Below, one piece after another: positions 37,769-58,660 of a DNA stretch of 64,000 bases. The stretch spans positions 806,001 through 870,000 of the forward strand of contig RCAB01000001.1 in NCBI GenBank assembly GCA_003640385.1, written 5' to 3'. Position 1 is the stretch's first letter, and each line of letters opens with the position of its first letter. The notes below the pieces were generated by a model, which saw only the letters and a program-made list of their open reading frames with translations, did not search any database and was not told where the DNA came from. This DNA is from Setaria digitata (Eukaryota; Nematoda; Chromadorea; Rhabditida; Setariidae). The position numbers and the translations under genes are program-made.

Positions 37769-38671
37769 ACTGACAAGTATTCGAGAAAACTTTGCAAAAA
37801 GCCGTCGAAACTCTGAAAGCTGAGAAAAAAAAACTTATTAAGGGACAAGAGTTCAAATCATTTCTTCTCTCTTTAAAATAACTGCAGTACTGTAACCTGT
37901 GAATCAATTCAATATGACCTTAGCCATCTGTCTAAATCTGTTTAAAGGTAAGAATATGGACAGAAAAGAATTCATCTACTGTTTCCATTTTTTTTTTTTG
38001 AGGCGAATTTCCTCTTATATCCTTATCCTGTCAGAGCCATATCTGAAATTAACTCCCTAGTGAAGCCTAAAAAGAGAGAAGGGGTATGTTCTAGCGCTTC
38101 TCATTCCTGTCTTCATTATGCCTTTTTTATAATGTACTAATACAGAAGACCAATTGCATGGCACACCTTCTTGCATTCAAGTGAATTCAATGTTGCATAG
38201 AAACTCATAGCTAGACCGAAACCCTTTGATTATTTACGTTTAATAAAATCTACATAACAAGCAAACAGCATTAGAATAATAAACAGATACAGAAAAATAA
38301 ATTATAACACCACACTTGATAAAGAAACATGTGAGGATTTCAAAGCCGTCAATAAACATGGAAAGGAATCAATTCATATTTATTCAAATGAAGTATGAGA
38401 AAAGAGACATTTCGAAAAACATTAAAACTTTTTACTGGTGTAGGCGATGTATGCAAAAAAGTAACTTTAGCAAAGACGAAGTAAAGCTTCCAACTAAGTG
38501 ACAGTATAGGTTCCCAAATATTACGAACACAATAACTTGTTTACTATTTCATACGAATTCCCACCCTGTTCATTTTAAACATGCTATCTCGATTTCATAA
38601 AATAAGAAATAAAATGTAGTACAGATTAAACCTGCAGTGAAAAGTTAAAATCCAGTGACAATACAAGTTCT
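37769..38671. other. Interval between INTS15 and ADRM1
   Basis: About 900 bases between two tandem minus-strand genes. A polypyrimidine tract ending in CAG on the minus strand just before ADRM1 could be a trans-splice acceptor. Otherwise no gene or repeat of note. Confidence 0.4.
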
Positions 38672-41058
38672 CTAAACTTCCATAAGCTCATCTTTTAACG
38701 ATTTAAAGAATATACTCGACTTTGGACTTTCGAAAATGTCTACGAGGTCCTTTTGTGTGAGAATATGTGACAGTTTCGCGAGATGAACATGATAGCAAAG
38801 AATATTTTTGTCGAAAGCTGAATAATCAGCAGCTTTCGATAAAATCTGAAAAGTTTTTTAAACATTCGCTAGTAACCTAATAATACCATCAGTTATACTT
38901 TGAAATATAGGTGATGACAGCGAAGACTTTTCTTAATGATGATGGTATATACTAGGCTTCTTACAACGATCTTACAACGATCCTTCTTTTGATTCATCTA
39001 TTTTTTTTTTTGTCGTGTTATTACCTATTATTTGAGAAATAATGCTACTGAAGAAGTTAAACTAAATTAACACTTTGATAGGACACTGTCAACTTCTCAT
39101 TCTTTTGTACGTAATAATTGGGTTACTTTTAAAACTAGAAAATACAGAAGACATGCCTCAATTGCCGGCTTGATTTCTAAAGCGGGCGAAATTTTCCAGT
39201 CGGCGTAAAGCATTGTTGTAAAGCCATGTAATGGATTTTTACGGGCACCACCAACGGTGCAGTCATACACAACCATGTACGGAAAAGTCTGGAGGTACAA
39301 ACTGCAGAGATGATTTAAAAAAAAAAATTTTTTTTTCGTCTACTTTATAATTATAAGTGGGTAACCCATACCACAGAAGCAAAATGTTTTGTAACAATTG
39401 GAGTTTCTTTAATAAAGGCCATAATCAAGTCACTACGGCGACCCATCAACCAATGATTTAGAACCATGAAGAGAGACTGTCGAAGCGAATCTCTAGTAAC
39501 CGAATAAGCAACAAAATAAGAGACAAATTCGGGGACTTCATCAGCCAAAGGTAGCAAATGTTTGTGCTGAAAATGAAAAAAATATATACTAAAAAAATTC
39601 AATCAAAAGCAGAGGTTAAACAACTTCGCAAAAAAAAAAAGAAGAGACGAATTCATTCAATTTCGATTTGTTGAATTTCCTCCTGGCAAACTTCTACTAT
39701 AAATCTTTCTTGCTTTTGCTAATTCCAAGAGTACTCTTTTTATCCTGTTTGGTTTCTACTACAAGGAAAAAACCGATTTCCTAGACAGTGCTTTACTAGA
39801 AACTAATGAAAAGACAACTGGCTAACCAAATTGGAATCATCTGGAATGAAAATGTAATGATCAACTAGTTGGGAAACAAATTGTTGTGCATACGACTTTC
39901 CGCTACCAATCTGAAAAAATTTTTGGCAATAACATGAAAGCTCTTCACAAAAATACAGATAAATTCAAAAGCATAACCTTATGCAACCACTGCGAAATAT
40001 GATTCAGAATTGAATAACATGGATATTGCACAGCCAATGAGCATAAATTGATTAGTAATGAAATACGTGTTTCGTGTAAAAGTGGTTCACCCTCACGACC
40101 ACAGAATATCGCTTCAAAATAGGAATATTGATGACCGCGTGGTTCAGATTCTCTTTCCTGAAAAGGTCATTACATAATAATACAGTTTGCAACCCCATTT
40201 TGAGATAACTGCTGAATTCTGCCGAGGTAAACTTGCTAACAATTTATAATTTAAGTCAAATTCCAATTTCTGTCAGAAACTGATGGACTTTATTAAGCTG
40301 CATCACAAATGGACCGGACGGATACACGAGAAAGGCCTTACATTGAAATAATCGCAAAGAATTTGCATGAGACGCAACTGCTGTATTTGATTCAAACGAG
40401 ATACTCGGCGATCCGGAGAAACGCAAAACAAATCATTATCAAGCTGATACTGCAATTCATTGTTCCGAAGTGCTGCAGGACCACGCCATTTCTGTCCTTG
40501 TTGACCACACACTTTCGTCACCTCAAGAAGTTTCCCATATCACTTCACAAAGATTTCACAATCGAAATATTCAGTGCACAAAGAGGTTCCAAAATCCAAA
40601 TGCAGTTCTTTAGGCTGAAAGACTAGCAAAATAACATGATGACAGTCAAAACATTTCATTCCGCCGAAATGAATCAGTTACTAATTAAAGTCATCTTGCA
40701 ATCCACTGGAGGTCGCAACAAAGAGAAAATGAGCTGTTACTAAATGGAAAGGAAACTCCGTGGCCGGGATGTAAATAAGATCTAGCAGAACAAGCGACCC
40801 GATACATTCTGACCTAGAACAAACCTTGCATTGTAATGATTTCGACACCTCGCTGCAAGTTTCGCTGATGCAGTGGAGACTTTGTTTAATAAACGACAGC
40901 TCACTGAAATGTAAAACAAAGGCCTAGCAACTTAAAGTTAGCAGTGAAGTTAGCGGTACCTGCTCCAAGATATCTGTGACACAGGCAGGAAAGGACTGAT
41001 GTCTCCGAGGGGAAGCCGCACCAACGCCAGAAGGCTGACCACCACCACGCCTGTCCAT
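38672..41058 (-). CDS. INTS15: Integrator complex subunit 15 homologue (C7orf26-like)
   Basis: Likely the nematode form of INTS15, a recently added subunit of the Integrator snRNA/transcription-termination complex. Minus-strand exons: 40960-41058 (ATG, MDRRGG), about 40825-40899, 40549-40614, 40342-40491, 39978-40157, 39827-39910, 39366-39566, 39127-39288 and 38672-38845 (TAG); total near 396 residues against 449 in human. The best anchor is SRLNQIQQLRLMQILCDYF, matching KRLNSLQELQLLEIMCNYF. Next come an FCGREGEP/ETRISLL segment, YSILNHISQWLHK, VSQLVDHYIFIPDD (compare LAKALVDDYCCLVPG), HWLMGRRSDLIMAFIKETPI (compare TWIFEDPRLILITFLNTPI), and a last exon with LSHILTQKDLVDIF. Similarity is moderate but collinear over the whole protein. 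The start exon and its acceptor (TTTCAGTGAG) are less sure; a short exon may be missing before the last one. Confidence 0.72.
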
Positions 41059-42526
41059 CGCCACGCCACCTTTCAGTCGCTCTGCTTCTTTCCGATCCTT
41101 TCACGTCTTCTGCAGAAAAATTCGCTAACTGGGACGTACACGTATGCGGCTGCGTGAATACTCCATGAATTCACCCTTTCCTTTAACTATGTGCTGTCAC
41201 TGGACAGGAACGAGCAAACAGGAACCTATGCTAATCGTGTCCATGCTGTGATCTAACAGATAACAAATTGATGACTGGTTCCTGTCCACTCATAGAATCT
41301 GGCAGTAACGATTTATTGGGAAGAGGGGACAGAGGAAATAGCCTATCAAGCAAGTGAGTGTCTTGAAGCCTAGAATATGTCACTGGACCCCCTTGTAACA
41401 TCTAACCGCACATCCACCCCAGTCACTAAGACCAAACACCTGTCCCCTTTGGTCTCAACACGATTACATTTCGAGTTGCTATTTTAACTCCGACGGAAGC
41501 GCGTGAATTTAAAAATTTCCAGTTAACTGTAAGGTTTTTGAAAGTCTGACGCATATTACGATAGGATTGGTCCTGCTACTTCTTGTTATTCATTAAGACT
41601 GGACTGCTATGCTTTATGGCTCTTTTTACTTTCTAAGGTATTTTAAAACGTTGATATTGTTTTCCAAATAATTAGATATTAAGAAGTAGCAACGAAACCT
41701 TTCGTGTTTTCCTATTTTGCTGTTATGCCCAGTTGCTTGACTTGGATGTGTCATTCTTTCTTGACTATATTGTTCTCCTCTTCATCCTTTTCTGCTCTTT
41801 TTCTTCTATTTGAACCATGCTACTGATACAGATACCAGATCATGTCTTCTATATTTATTGCTTTTCTTCCACATCTTTCTTTACCCATCCAGCAAAAGAC
41901 CGACAGACTTCAGCATCAGTTCATTTTATCTAAAAATCTTTGATGGGTAAGGTATCAAAGATAAGTTATCATCTTTCGGTCGCTTTGTTCCACAAACTCG
42001 AATCATTTTAGCTTGATTTAAATCTCAAACTGTCCAGATCTTCCATTTTATTATATTTTTGATTATCCTGCTCTTAATTTGGAATCCTTTTTTTCTTTAT
42101 CGCTGACAATTGTGTTCTTAAAATGTTGCAGCAGTAGCGAAGTCCTGATTTGGCTGTACTAATTTCTGTAAATAGTGTGGTCACCAATTCCAATCTTCTT
42201 CATACCGAAGTTTTAATAGAAAGAAATTCAATCTCCTTTTATTAGCTTCCTTGTTGTGCTTTCTTTTAATTTTATTTTGCGGAATTTTAAAAAGGAAACT
42301 TAGGAATTCCAATTTACGTAATTATTAAAAGACTCATTCTCTTTAGTTCGTTAACCTGGACGCTCGTACCATCCTTCAGATCATTCTTAAGTCACTTTTC
42401 CTGCTACCTGTTCTCACAATTTTCGTCGCGGAATAAGAGAAGCCTGTCATAAATCTTCGATGCACTTTGATGTAGTAGTATCCCTTTACTATGTTTTCAG
42501 TTACAAGGTTCATAGGTCATATAGTA
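41059..42526. other. Divergent promoter interval, GC-richer at the INTS15 side
   Basis: About 1.5 kb between the divergent INTS15 (minus) and CDCA3-like (plus) starts. The first 400 bases are richer in G and C than the surroundings, as also seen 5' of the genes near 28700 and 61400. The rest is T-rich with no coding exon. A TTTTCAG at 42494-42500 stands 26 bases before the CDCA3-like ATG. Confidence 0.4.
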
Positions 42527-43082
42527 ATGGGTCAGTTTTTCGGGAAAATAAAAAATGAAAAAAAGGAGTTCCTTCGAGAAGACGACGTATTCAGTACTCC
42601 AACAGGACCAAAGAAGATTGTTCGGCGCGTTGAAATGGATCCAAGATCACCAACCACAACAATACCGCGAACACCAATCGAGGTTGAAAGGTCTATTTCC
42701 AACTCATGAGAAAAAAATGCTTATGGAAATTGGGAAATAGAGAGACAAGCCGAAATTAGCACTCATCATTCATCAAATACTTGCAACATCGGAAGATTCT
42801 TACGTATTACTACAGTGCCGACACGCTTAAAGGAATTCAACAGCCAATCATAAACCGTCCGTTCAATATTTCTCCTAATTAAGCTGGTCGCAATCGCATT
42901 GTCATTTTTTTTTTATTCGCTTCTCAAATTCCTCTCTGCTCGGTGTTGAAGTTTTAAAAAAAGGTATTTTCAGTACACCGAAATCGAGTGATTCGTCAGT
43001 AACTCCACCAAGAAATAAGAAGAAACGACAAAAACTGCATGAAAAACTTCTGCGTAAGAGTAATGTCTCGTCTAGTACTTAA
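42527..43082 (+). CDS. Small CDCA3/TOME-1-like cell-cycle protein
   Basis: Two exons, 42527-42690 and 42974-43082 (TAA), joined in phase to 90 residues. It starts MGQFFGK, a possible N-myristoylation site. Residues 38-42 are DPRSP and 48-54 RTPIEVE, followed by STP. This spacing is that of vertebrate CDCA3 (TOME-1), where an MG start is followed by DPRSP...RTPIQVES. CDCA3 is the F-box-like mitotic-entry factor that acts with SCF toward Wee1. The C-terminal third here is basic and serine-rich ([18 protein letters not shown]). Three TP or SP sites (STPTGP, DPRSP, RTP) are candidate CDK sites. No KEN box or F-box-like segment is seen, and human CDCA3 is about three times longer. TTTTCAG 26 bases upstream of the ATG may be a trans-splice acceptor. 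Family link rests on the one motif, hence moderate confidence. Confidence 0.62.
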
Positions 43083-43645
43083 CTTGTAGAGCTGCTTTTT
43101 ATGTAAATTGAAAATCCAATGCTCTTTTTTTCTTGAGTTCGGTTTCGTTTTCTATGCGAGCTTTACGACATTAATTGCAGTCAATGAAAAACATTCCTCA
43201 AATTGAAACAAGGTAAGGGCACTCCCCTATATGCAATAGTACCTTCCATTTTTATAAATTGCAGTTCTTGTTATGCATGTTCTTTTTTTTTTTCTCAAAT
43301 ACAAACTTTTTTCTTCACTTTTTACGTCCATTGTCCTGCCAAGATTATTTAGCGAAGCGCAATTCCTGTACAGTAACCCATGCAACTTCCTGTAAAGAAA
43401 CTATCTAATTTCTCATTGTTCTATGTTTGATCTTTTTGATTTGTGCCGCATTTTCTCTCCAAGGCTTATACGAATGTCCTGATTATAAAGTTTTGAATTG
43501 GAAAAATGTGTACACGTCCCAGTGAACCGTTACACGTAAACTTTGGCAGGAATACTGGAGTAGAGCAAAGAGTAAAAGAAGTGTTCTTAGACTCGAATCA
43601 TTTCTCATTTAAGAACGTCGATTTCCAGATCATATTTAACTTCAG
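43083..43645. other. Interval between convergent CDCA3-like and F-box genes
   Basis: About 560 bases of AT-rich sequence with T runs; presumed 3' UTRs of the two convergent genes. Nothing else is seen. Confidence 0.4.
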
Positions 43646-46234
43646 CTACACTTCGGTCAATTGACAGGAGTTCCTAACAGATGAAATATCATACCGCCTG
43701 AAGTACCGCAGCTGGACCAGCTCCACCAGGCCAGATAATTTCCACATAATGTGTTTTACGAACGTTAAGCAAGAAGTGTAAGTGACAAATTCGCTACATG
43801 CTTCCAAAAGAAAAAACTGTTGTCAATAAGCTGTTTACCATTTCGTCATGTTAAAAAAAAAAACATAATAATAGTGACTCGAACTATCGAGTTCTATCAA
43901 AAAAAACAAACAATACTGCCAGTCGCCAGAACTAGTTTTAACCCCAGCTATTTATTTGGTTCAAGTACTTTTCCTTTGCATGATTTAAGTACTCAATGGG
44001 CCTCACTGTAATAAGGTACCAGTACCCACATGAACACTGCAATCGCGTCTTTGACCACTTTTTTGTCGTTCAATTCGGAAGATTCAGTTCTGATTCATAA
44101 TCTCCAGTTACATACATTATTGAAACAGCATTGTCCCTTATAAAGAACTGCCACAGAATTGTATGGATGAAATAAGATAGAGAGATGAAGGCGACTAAAA
44201 TGAATACAACAAGAATTAGTTGCAGAAATTATGGAGCGATATATACAAGAAAGGTTCTAATTGTACATTTAACGTCATCTATTTGTTTTTATAAAGAGTG
44301 ACCGGAATAGAAAAAAAGTTTTCAATTTATTATGTAAAGAAATATGGACAGTTCCATTACCCATTTCCGAAATTCTCAAATAAAGACAATAATGAACAAA
44401 TTGGTGCGACAAATATTCTCCAAACAAATCGCATCATGTTGAAATCCAATTTCCAATTTCAGGACATTTGCCTTCCAATAATTCCCACCAGCCAATAGTG
44501 GCGATGATAAATATCGTTGCAACTGAACGAGAGGTAATAAATTCAGGACAAAATATTTGTGAAAGCAAAGTTATAATGGCGTAATGAATCAGAAAAACCA
44601 AAAAGATTATATCATTCTCATTTTAAAAACCTCGAAAATACTTTTGTAAGCACTCGAAGGGCAGGAACTGGAAATATCTATTTTTGTTGTGTGGTTATAA
44701 AGTCAGACAATGTTCTTATTCTTCCTTTCTTTTAAGATTTCCGCCTCTCATACTGATTTACTCGAGATTTAGCGAATTTATATACTGTAAATCTATGAAT
44801 AGTGGAGATAAGTTCGTATTAAAAATTGAAAAGATAACTGGCATCCAAATGATCGCACCTACACTGCAGATTTCTCTAAACATACCAAATTAGAATTAAA
44901 CATTGTTGCTTGAACATGAATGAATGTTAGTTCTGTAATTCGATGTCCAGCATTTTCAGCAAAAGCAAGTACAGAGAGAGAAGTAATACGTTTGCATCCA
45001 TTCAAATTTACGGTTTGCAAGATAGGACAACGTCGAGCCAGTGTAGACACAAACTTATCTGTGATCTGAAATTCGAACGACCACAAAAATTCCGGCAAGC
45101 TGGTAAATTGAGTATTGATTGAAATCATAAAAATGGCGATAATATCCCTGCAAAATATTTTCGCTCGAAATGGCATATCGTCATTCCCTCTCAAGCTTAT
45201 TTGCTCCCGGATCAATAAAATTCTCTTTTATTTGGCATATTTGTCCTGCTCATTATTAGAAAAATCTTTTTTACGTTCTTGAAAGCATACCAGGAAGAAT
45301 AGTGACGTGAAAGCATTTCATATTAAGCCTTTGCATTTTGAGGCATCTGACCGTGTCGGAGATTTTTTGATAAAAGATAGAAAAGGTACAAAGTAATGGA
45401 AAACTTAACTGAAATTAACTCAAACTTAACTCAGGGTGCAGTGAAATTGTAAAAAAAGAGAGTCAACCTGCTCATTATTCGTAACCGAAATGCTCGTCAA
45501 GGTGTCAAACGATGGAGAAATTATCCTGGCAAACAACGATTCATTATCAATTGGAAGGACCGCGTCCAATATATATAGTTCTTCTAAAGATTCCAATTTT
45601 ACGAACAGCGCAAACGTCCACAGTCGAACTTTCGAGAAATCAACACCTTGGAAATGCAAGGCCCGTATGCACCTGGGCATATTGTTAAGTAATACATGGA
45701 CCGTTGTATCAGGAATCTGTGTTTCTATCCCTTCCTAAAAGCGACTTAAAAATAAAAAAAATTATCGAATCGAATTACTGCCTGTTTATTGATAGGTTAA
45801 TAAATCAGAAACAGTGAGTGATTCAAATACATCCTGCGCTCTCCAGGACAATCCATTTGGAGTTTGAAAATCGCGTAATCGTTTAAAAAAAAAAAAAAAA
45901 AGTTTAAACTGACCTTCATTATAAGATTATCTTCAATGGCCAACGTCGCAAGTTTTTTGCAAGCAGCTTGAAACAGTAACTGCAGTAAAACAGCATGATT
46001 TTGTGCATGTCCGGAACATAAACACAGTGATAGAGCTACTTCCGATAGAGATCCTCCTAGGAAACGAGTTGAACAAGCTGACGTATCCAAGGAAATGCGC
46101 ACTTCACTGATATTAGGAATAGAATCCTTTAACAGATTAAACCATCGACGACAAGTTAGAGACACCGGGAGACGATCCGATTCTGGCAAATAAACAAACA
46201 CTGCCCTCAGCATCTCCTCCGGCAACTTTTCCAT
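43646..46234 (-). CDS. F-box protein with leucine-rich-repeat-like region
   Basis: Probable substrate adaptor of an SCF ubiquitin ligase. Exon 1 (45914-46234) starts MEKLPEEMLRAVFVYLP and continues LTCRRWFNLL, a clear N-terminal F-box. Further minus-strand exons: 45468-45734 (LHFQGVDF, LESLEELYIL), 45291-45408 (VRCLKMQRLNM), 44886-45065 (LARRCPILQTVNLNGCKRITSLSV, a textbook cysteine-containing LRR as in FBXL proteins), then less certain ones near 44440-44540 and 43646-43793, the last giving LSGLVELVQLRYF before a TAG. Phase joins between the last three exons are not all consistent, so the 3' end is provisional. Which FBXL subfamily this is cannot be said from the sequence alone. Confidence 0.7.
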
Positions 46235-48611
46235 TGTACTTCTTTACTTTTACTGCTAAAAAGAATTAATACTGACGAAAACCAATAAACAATGAGAAAA
46301 AAAACGTCATAAAGTTGAATCTGAAAACATCCTGCACACAGTGGATGTTGAATAAAAAGGTTCAGCTATGCCTCAAAATGATACAAATACTTTTTTTTTT
46401 TGTCTAGGAAATTTTCAGCATACAAAAAAAAAAAAATGTAAATCAAATTTTTATATCCTGAGAAAAAATTCTGCTCTTTACTCAAGTTCGTTACTTAATG
46501 TCATGCATAGAGGAAAAAACAAAAATGTTCCGGACAGATTTTGAAATGTATTTAAACAGCGCTTACTAGTTCCAGCTATAATGGTAGTCTCAAAATGAAT
46601 TATAAATATTATTGACATAGAATTCAAAAGAAAAACCGAAACTGTATATTAAATTCCTTTTTGTAAGTTTGGCAAAAGAACAGAAAGATAAAGATAGAGG
46701 AGAATTACTAATTCCTACTTAGGAGATAAATTTTACTATTAAAAACATGTTGTTTTAATGCAAAATAACAAAGAATGACCAACCATTAATCCTAGGACTT
46801 GTTGTTAATCGTTATTAAGACACCACGAAATGATTGGGATACACGACAATGTTAGTTAGATAAATACATCTATAACAATGATTTTTTCTGCAAATAACCA
46901 TTATTATTTATATAAATGATGTTTCTGTCTGCATGAAGTAACATCACTCTACGTCCGTGATATGATGCATAACAGATAAGGTGAGACGTTGTAAAAACGC
47001 GTGAGATGAATTTTATTTGAATAAAATAGAGAACACGGTCATCAAAACACATAATGCCTAAAGAATTTCGATCTTTCGTTCATACGTAAAAGTCCCCTGT
47101 CGTATATCTGTATTTTGCAGTTAAACTTAGAATATGTACTAAATCACGCAATTGTAAGGGATTGACGGTAGAGAAGGACACGTTACGAGTTCCTTCCGCG
47201 TTATTTATGAAAATGCTTAAAGCATTTCTTCTGCAACTGACAAGATTAGAAGGAGCATGAATGACTGACTGGACGTCAAACCGTCTAAATGGATTCATGT
47301 TAACAGTGGATCATAAGAATAGTCAAGAATCGAACAAAGACTTTCTCTCACCAATAGTTAGATCCAAAAGAAGGAAAAAAAAAAAAGGTAGATTTAGCTT
47401 AAATCCAAAAAAAATAAATTTAAATTCAGCAAACAACTACTCAGCATAAAGGCTAGTTAATCTGAATATCACAATGGATATGAGGGAAGACGGTGCTATA
47501 AATGCTGCTTAAGCATCCAAAAAAGAAACTATCAGATTCCTATATGTATTTAACTAGAAAACGAGGCTAGAAAAGAGAAAGAAAATTAAGCCAAAACCCA
47601 TGCGACAACAAATTAAGCGAAATTATGGGAATAAGCGTTGCAGACAAGAAATAGAGTACTCAAAAATATATTAATGGAGTAAATAAATTGAACCTTGCGT
47701 AGAAAAGATCAGTTATTTATAAGAAAACAAGCGAAAGAAGCGGAATCTTACTAATTCAGCAGTACAACTTCACTTCAAAAGTAAACTGTAAATTGAAGAA
47801 GCAAAAATCTATGCCAATGTCAATCTGTCATAAAGTAATCGCAGCGGCAATTAAAGCGAAGCCCAATGGAAGTACTTCCCTCCTTCCAAATATTTTGCCT
47901 TGATCTCTATGTAAGCTTGACGATCTTGACAAAACTTGACGATCGATGTTTTGTATGAACTACAGGGATTTCTATGAAATTCCGCTCAGTTTATTTAAGA
48001 ACTGATGCATGCAAAAAGCATACATTGGTAGTGAAGTGCATTTGCATTCCCTTCATAAAAAGTTAACACATTAATTTGAATTTAGTACAACTTCCAAATA
48101 TAAAAACCAGTATGACAAAGCACAATTCAATAAGCGGCTAAAATTATGCCAAATAAATGACAGCAATATCAACCAACCGAAGGAAAAACAAACACATTCT
48201 TCAAAGTTTTTCGATAAGCTTTTCTCAACAACAAAGAGTCAATTTCACAACAAGAGAATTGTTAAGGTCAGCATTCAGATGAAAATTGTCAGATTTTCAG
48301 GCATAACATTTTATTCGCTGGTTACTGAATTCACTACAGCTTATCGAAAACTGAAGAATACACGAATTAAATTCAATTTCACAGAAATATTTTAATGTAA
48401 TATTAATTCTAAAGTCATAAGTATTCCAAAATGTTTTTCTATTTGTCTAAATAACTTATATGTTAAACCTCAAAACAACATGCACATAAAAAAAATTGCA
48501 CACAGTTCACTGTTCACCCAAACTTAAGTCTTATTCTCAAGAAAAGCGTTAAACAAATACTAATTAGAGAATGTTTCAGCATCAATAAAAAAAAAACACA
48601 TTCCCAGATAA
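46235..48611. other. Interval between DHX38 and the F-box gene
   Basis: About 2.4 kb, AT-rich, with several homopolymer A/T runs (for example near 46391 and 46428). Open frames are at most about 72 codons and have no splice continuity or recognised motif. It must hold the F-box gene promoter and the DHX38 3' UTR. Confidence 0.45.
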
Positions 48612-56571
<7,960 letters not shown>

Positions 56572-58660
56572 CTAAAAAAAAAAATTTTGGGATTATAATG
56601 ACTAACAGTCTACTGAATATAGAAAATATGTGTAGATGGTCCAGAACTGAAGGACAAAAACAAAACAATGGACTCAATGGAGGATGTCAAATAAGGTCCG
56701 ATTGCTACCTATCTAGCCAATTCACTTGACTAGTCTCAACTAAATGGTTGAGTTTAACAGAAATTTTCTTTCCATATGAAGAAATGGCAAGAGAAAAATC
56801 ATTAATTTTTCGATTAAATTTAACAGTTTTTCTCTTCTCAGTGAACCGTTTCCCACACTCCAATGCTATCAACTGTATATCGCTGTAGGTGTAAAAAAAA
56901 AGCATAAGATATCGTCATAAGTACGAAATATGGTCTAGGATATCAAACTACATTAATCTATGACCAACAGCAGACAATTCAACGAAACCATGGCATGCAA
57001 TACCACTGCGCTACATTTACTTATGTCGACGTGAGTTTAAATTTATTTCCAATATTTGTGAGCAAAGAAAATCGAAAAGAAAAAAAACGCAATATACAAC
57101 GAAAATTCACTCCAAAAACTATCAAGTGGAAGGAACGTTAAGAAACATAGTACACAATTATTGATCTTTTTATTGAACTAATTAGTAGTTTCCGACATCA
57201 AAAATATATGATACACTCATCCGACACTCAAAAATAAAGACAACAATGACAAAAGCATTATATTCAATATTTTGGGAAATTTTTCAAAAAATAGACAGTG
57301 GACTGGGACCTGCACTACTGATGAAAAGCGAAGCAGTGCAAATGATGATGCCATGTGTTTTGAGCTGTAAGAAAACTCGTCAATAAACGACTGCATTAAA
57401 GTTGATCTTTACAATATTTCTATCTAAATCTGACAAAAATGATACATGAAATAAGATTTGATTCAGAAAGCCCGACAAGTCTGCAAACATCAATCGTTAA
57501 TGAAATCCAAATGATTAAAATCCAAAACAACCTGAATTCAAGATGTGAGGTTGGAAATTTTTTGGTTTAAGAAAAATCTTGTTCCTCAAGGCACACACCG
57601 AAAGAAAACATAAAGGAGCACTATGGGCTGCACAAAAAATGAGGGAAAAAGTGAATCAAACTGAGTGTGCAAGAGCTGAACCATATAGTTCTCGACACTT
57701 TTAATGAACTTTTAATGTTTGACTCAAGGAAAGAAAAAACTATTTTCCCATCTTTTTTTTCCTTTCATTTTCTTCAAGATGCAAGATATAGAATGCGATA
57801 ACTTTCCAACTTGAACTTCTTAAAGAGATGTGCCAGTAAATAAACAGTTAAAACTGAAACTGAAAGACGAAAGGCATTAAAATAACACATGCAGTACTTG
57901 AAAAGATTACATAAATTATGTAAAATAAATTACTCCATATAACAGCCGTAAGGAACTCACTTTTCCACAGATTTTGAACTTAGAAATAAAAAAGCAAAAA
58001 GAAGTCGGGAAACGAAAGTGCTAAGCATCTGATAGTATGAATACTGACAAAAACTTGAAAAGATGGATACTACAATTTAAACAATGCATAAGGACATTTA
58101 AAAAAATAAACAAACAAACAAACATGAAAGGAAAAGAAAATATAAATGATGAGAGGGCTAGAAGGACTGATTTTAGTTTTTTTAATCGTTACACAATACC
58201 TGCTTTGAAGAAGGGATGTAATAAGTAGGTTAAGTAGTGGTAAACAAACTGGAAACTCTTAACAAAAATCGAAATTAATAGGATGCAAATTCACATTAAT
58301 ACTGTTTATAAAGCTAGTCTAGGTTAAAAGATATCATGGTGAATAACTTTTAACTATTTGAATTTTTAAAGAAAAAAGTCAGCAGTAAGGAACATTCCAT
58401 CACTAATAAATGAGAAGAAAACAAGCATCCTTAATTGATCTTTTCTGCTTCTTGAAAAGCAATGCACTGACATGATTGTACTATATTTCTAAAAGTGTCA
58501 TATTATTGAAATTACAGTTTACTAGATAACTCATAATTCATTCAATTTTCGTTTGTATAAGCGATATTCATAAAACTATTGTGTCGGGAAACACAGTGAC
58601 ATCCGACAGAAAAACGGTGCGTGATATGAAAAATTCGAATCAGAAATATTACAAATGACA
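56572..58660. other. Interval between REEP and DHX38
   Basis: About 2.1 kb between tandem minus-strand genes. It is A-rich and open frames are at most about 66 codons, without splice-linked continuation. The spacing is too long for a classic close operon pair. Confidence 0.45.

Noticed and set aside
40309..40626. Plus-strand open frame of 105 codons
   Set aside because: Antisense to two INTS15 exons (40342-40491 and 40549-40614).
47080..47298. Minus-strand 72-codon frame between DHX38 and the F-box gene
   Set aside because: No family motif, no splice-linked continuation, no flanking regulatory signs; treated as chance.
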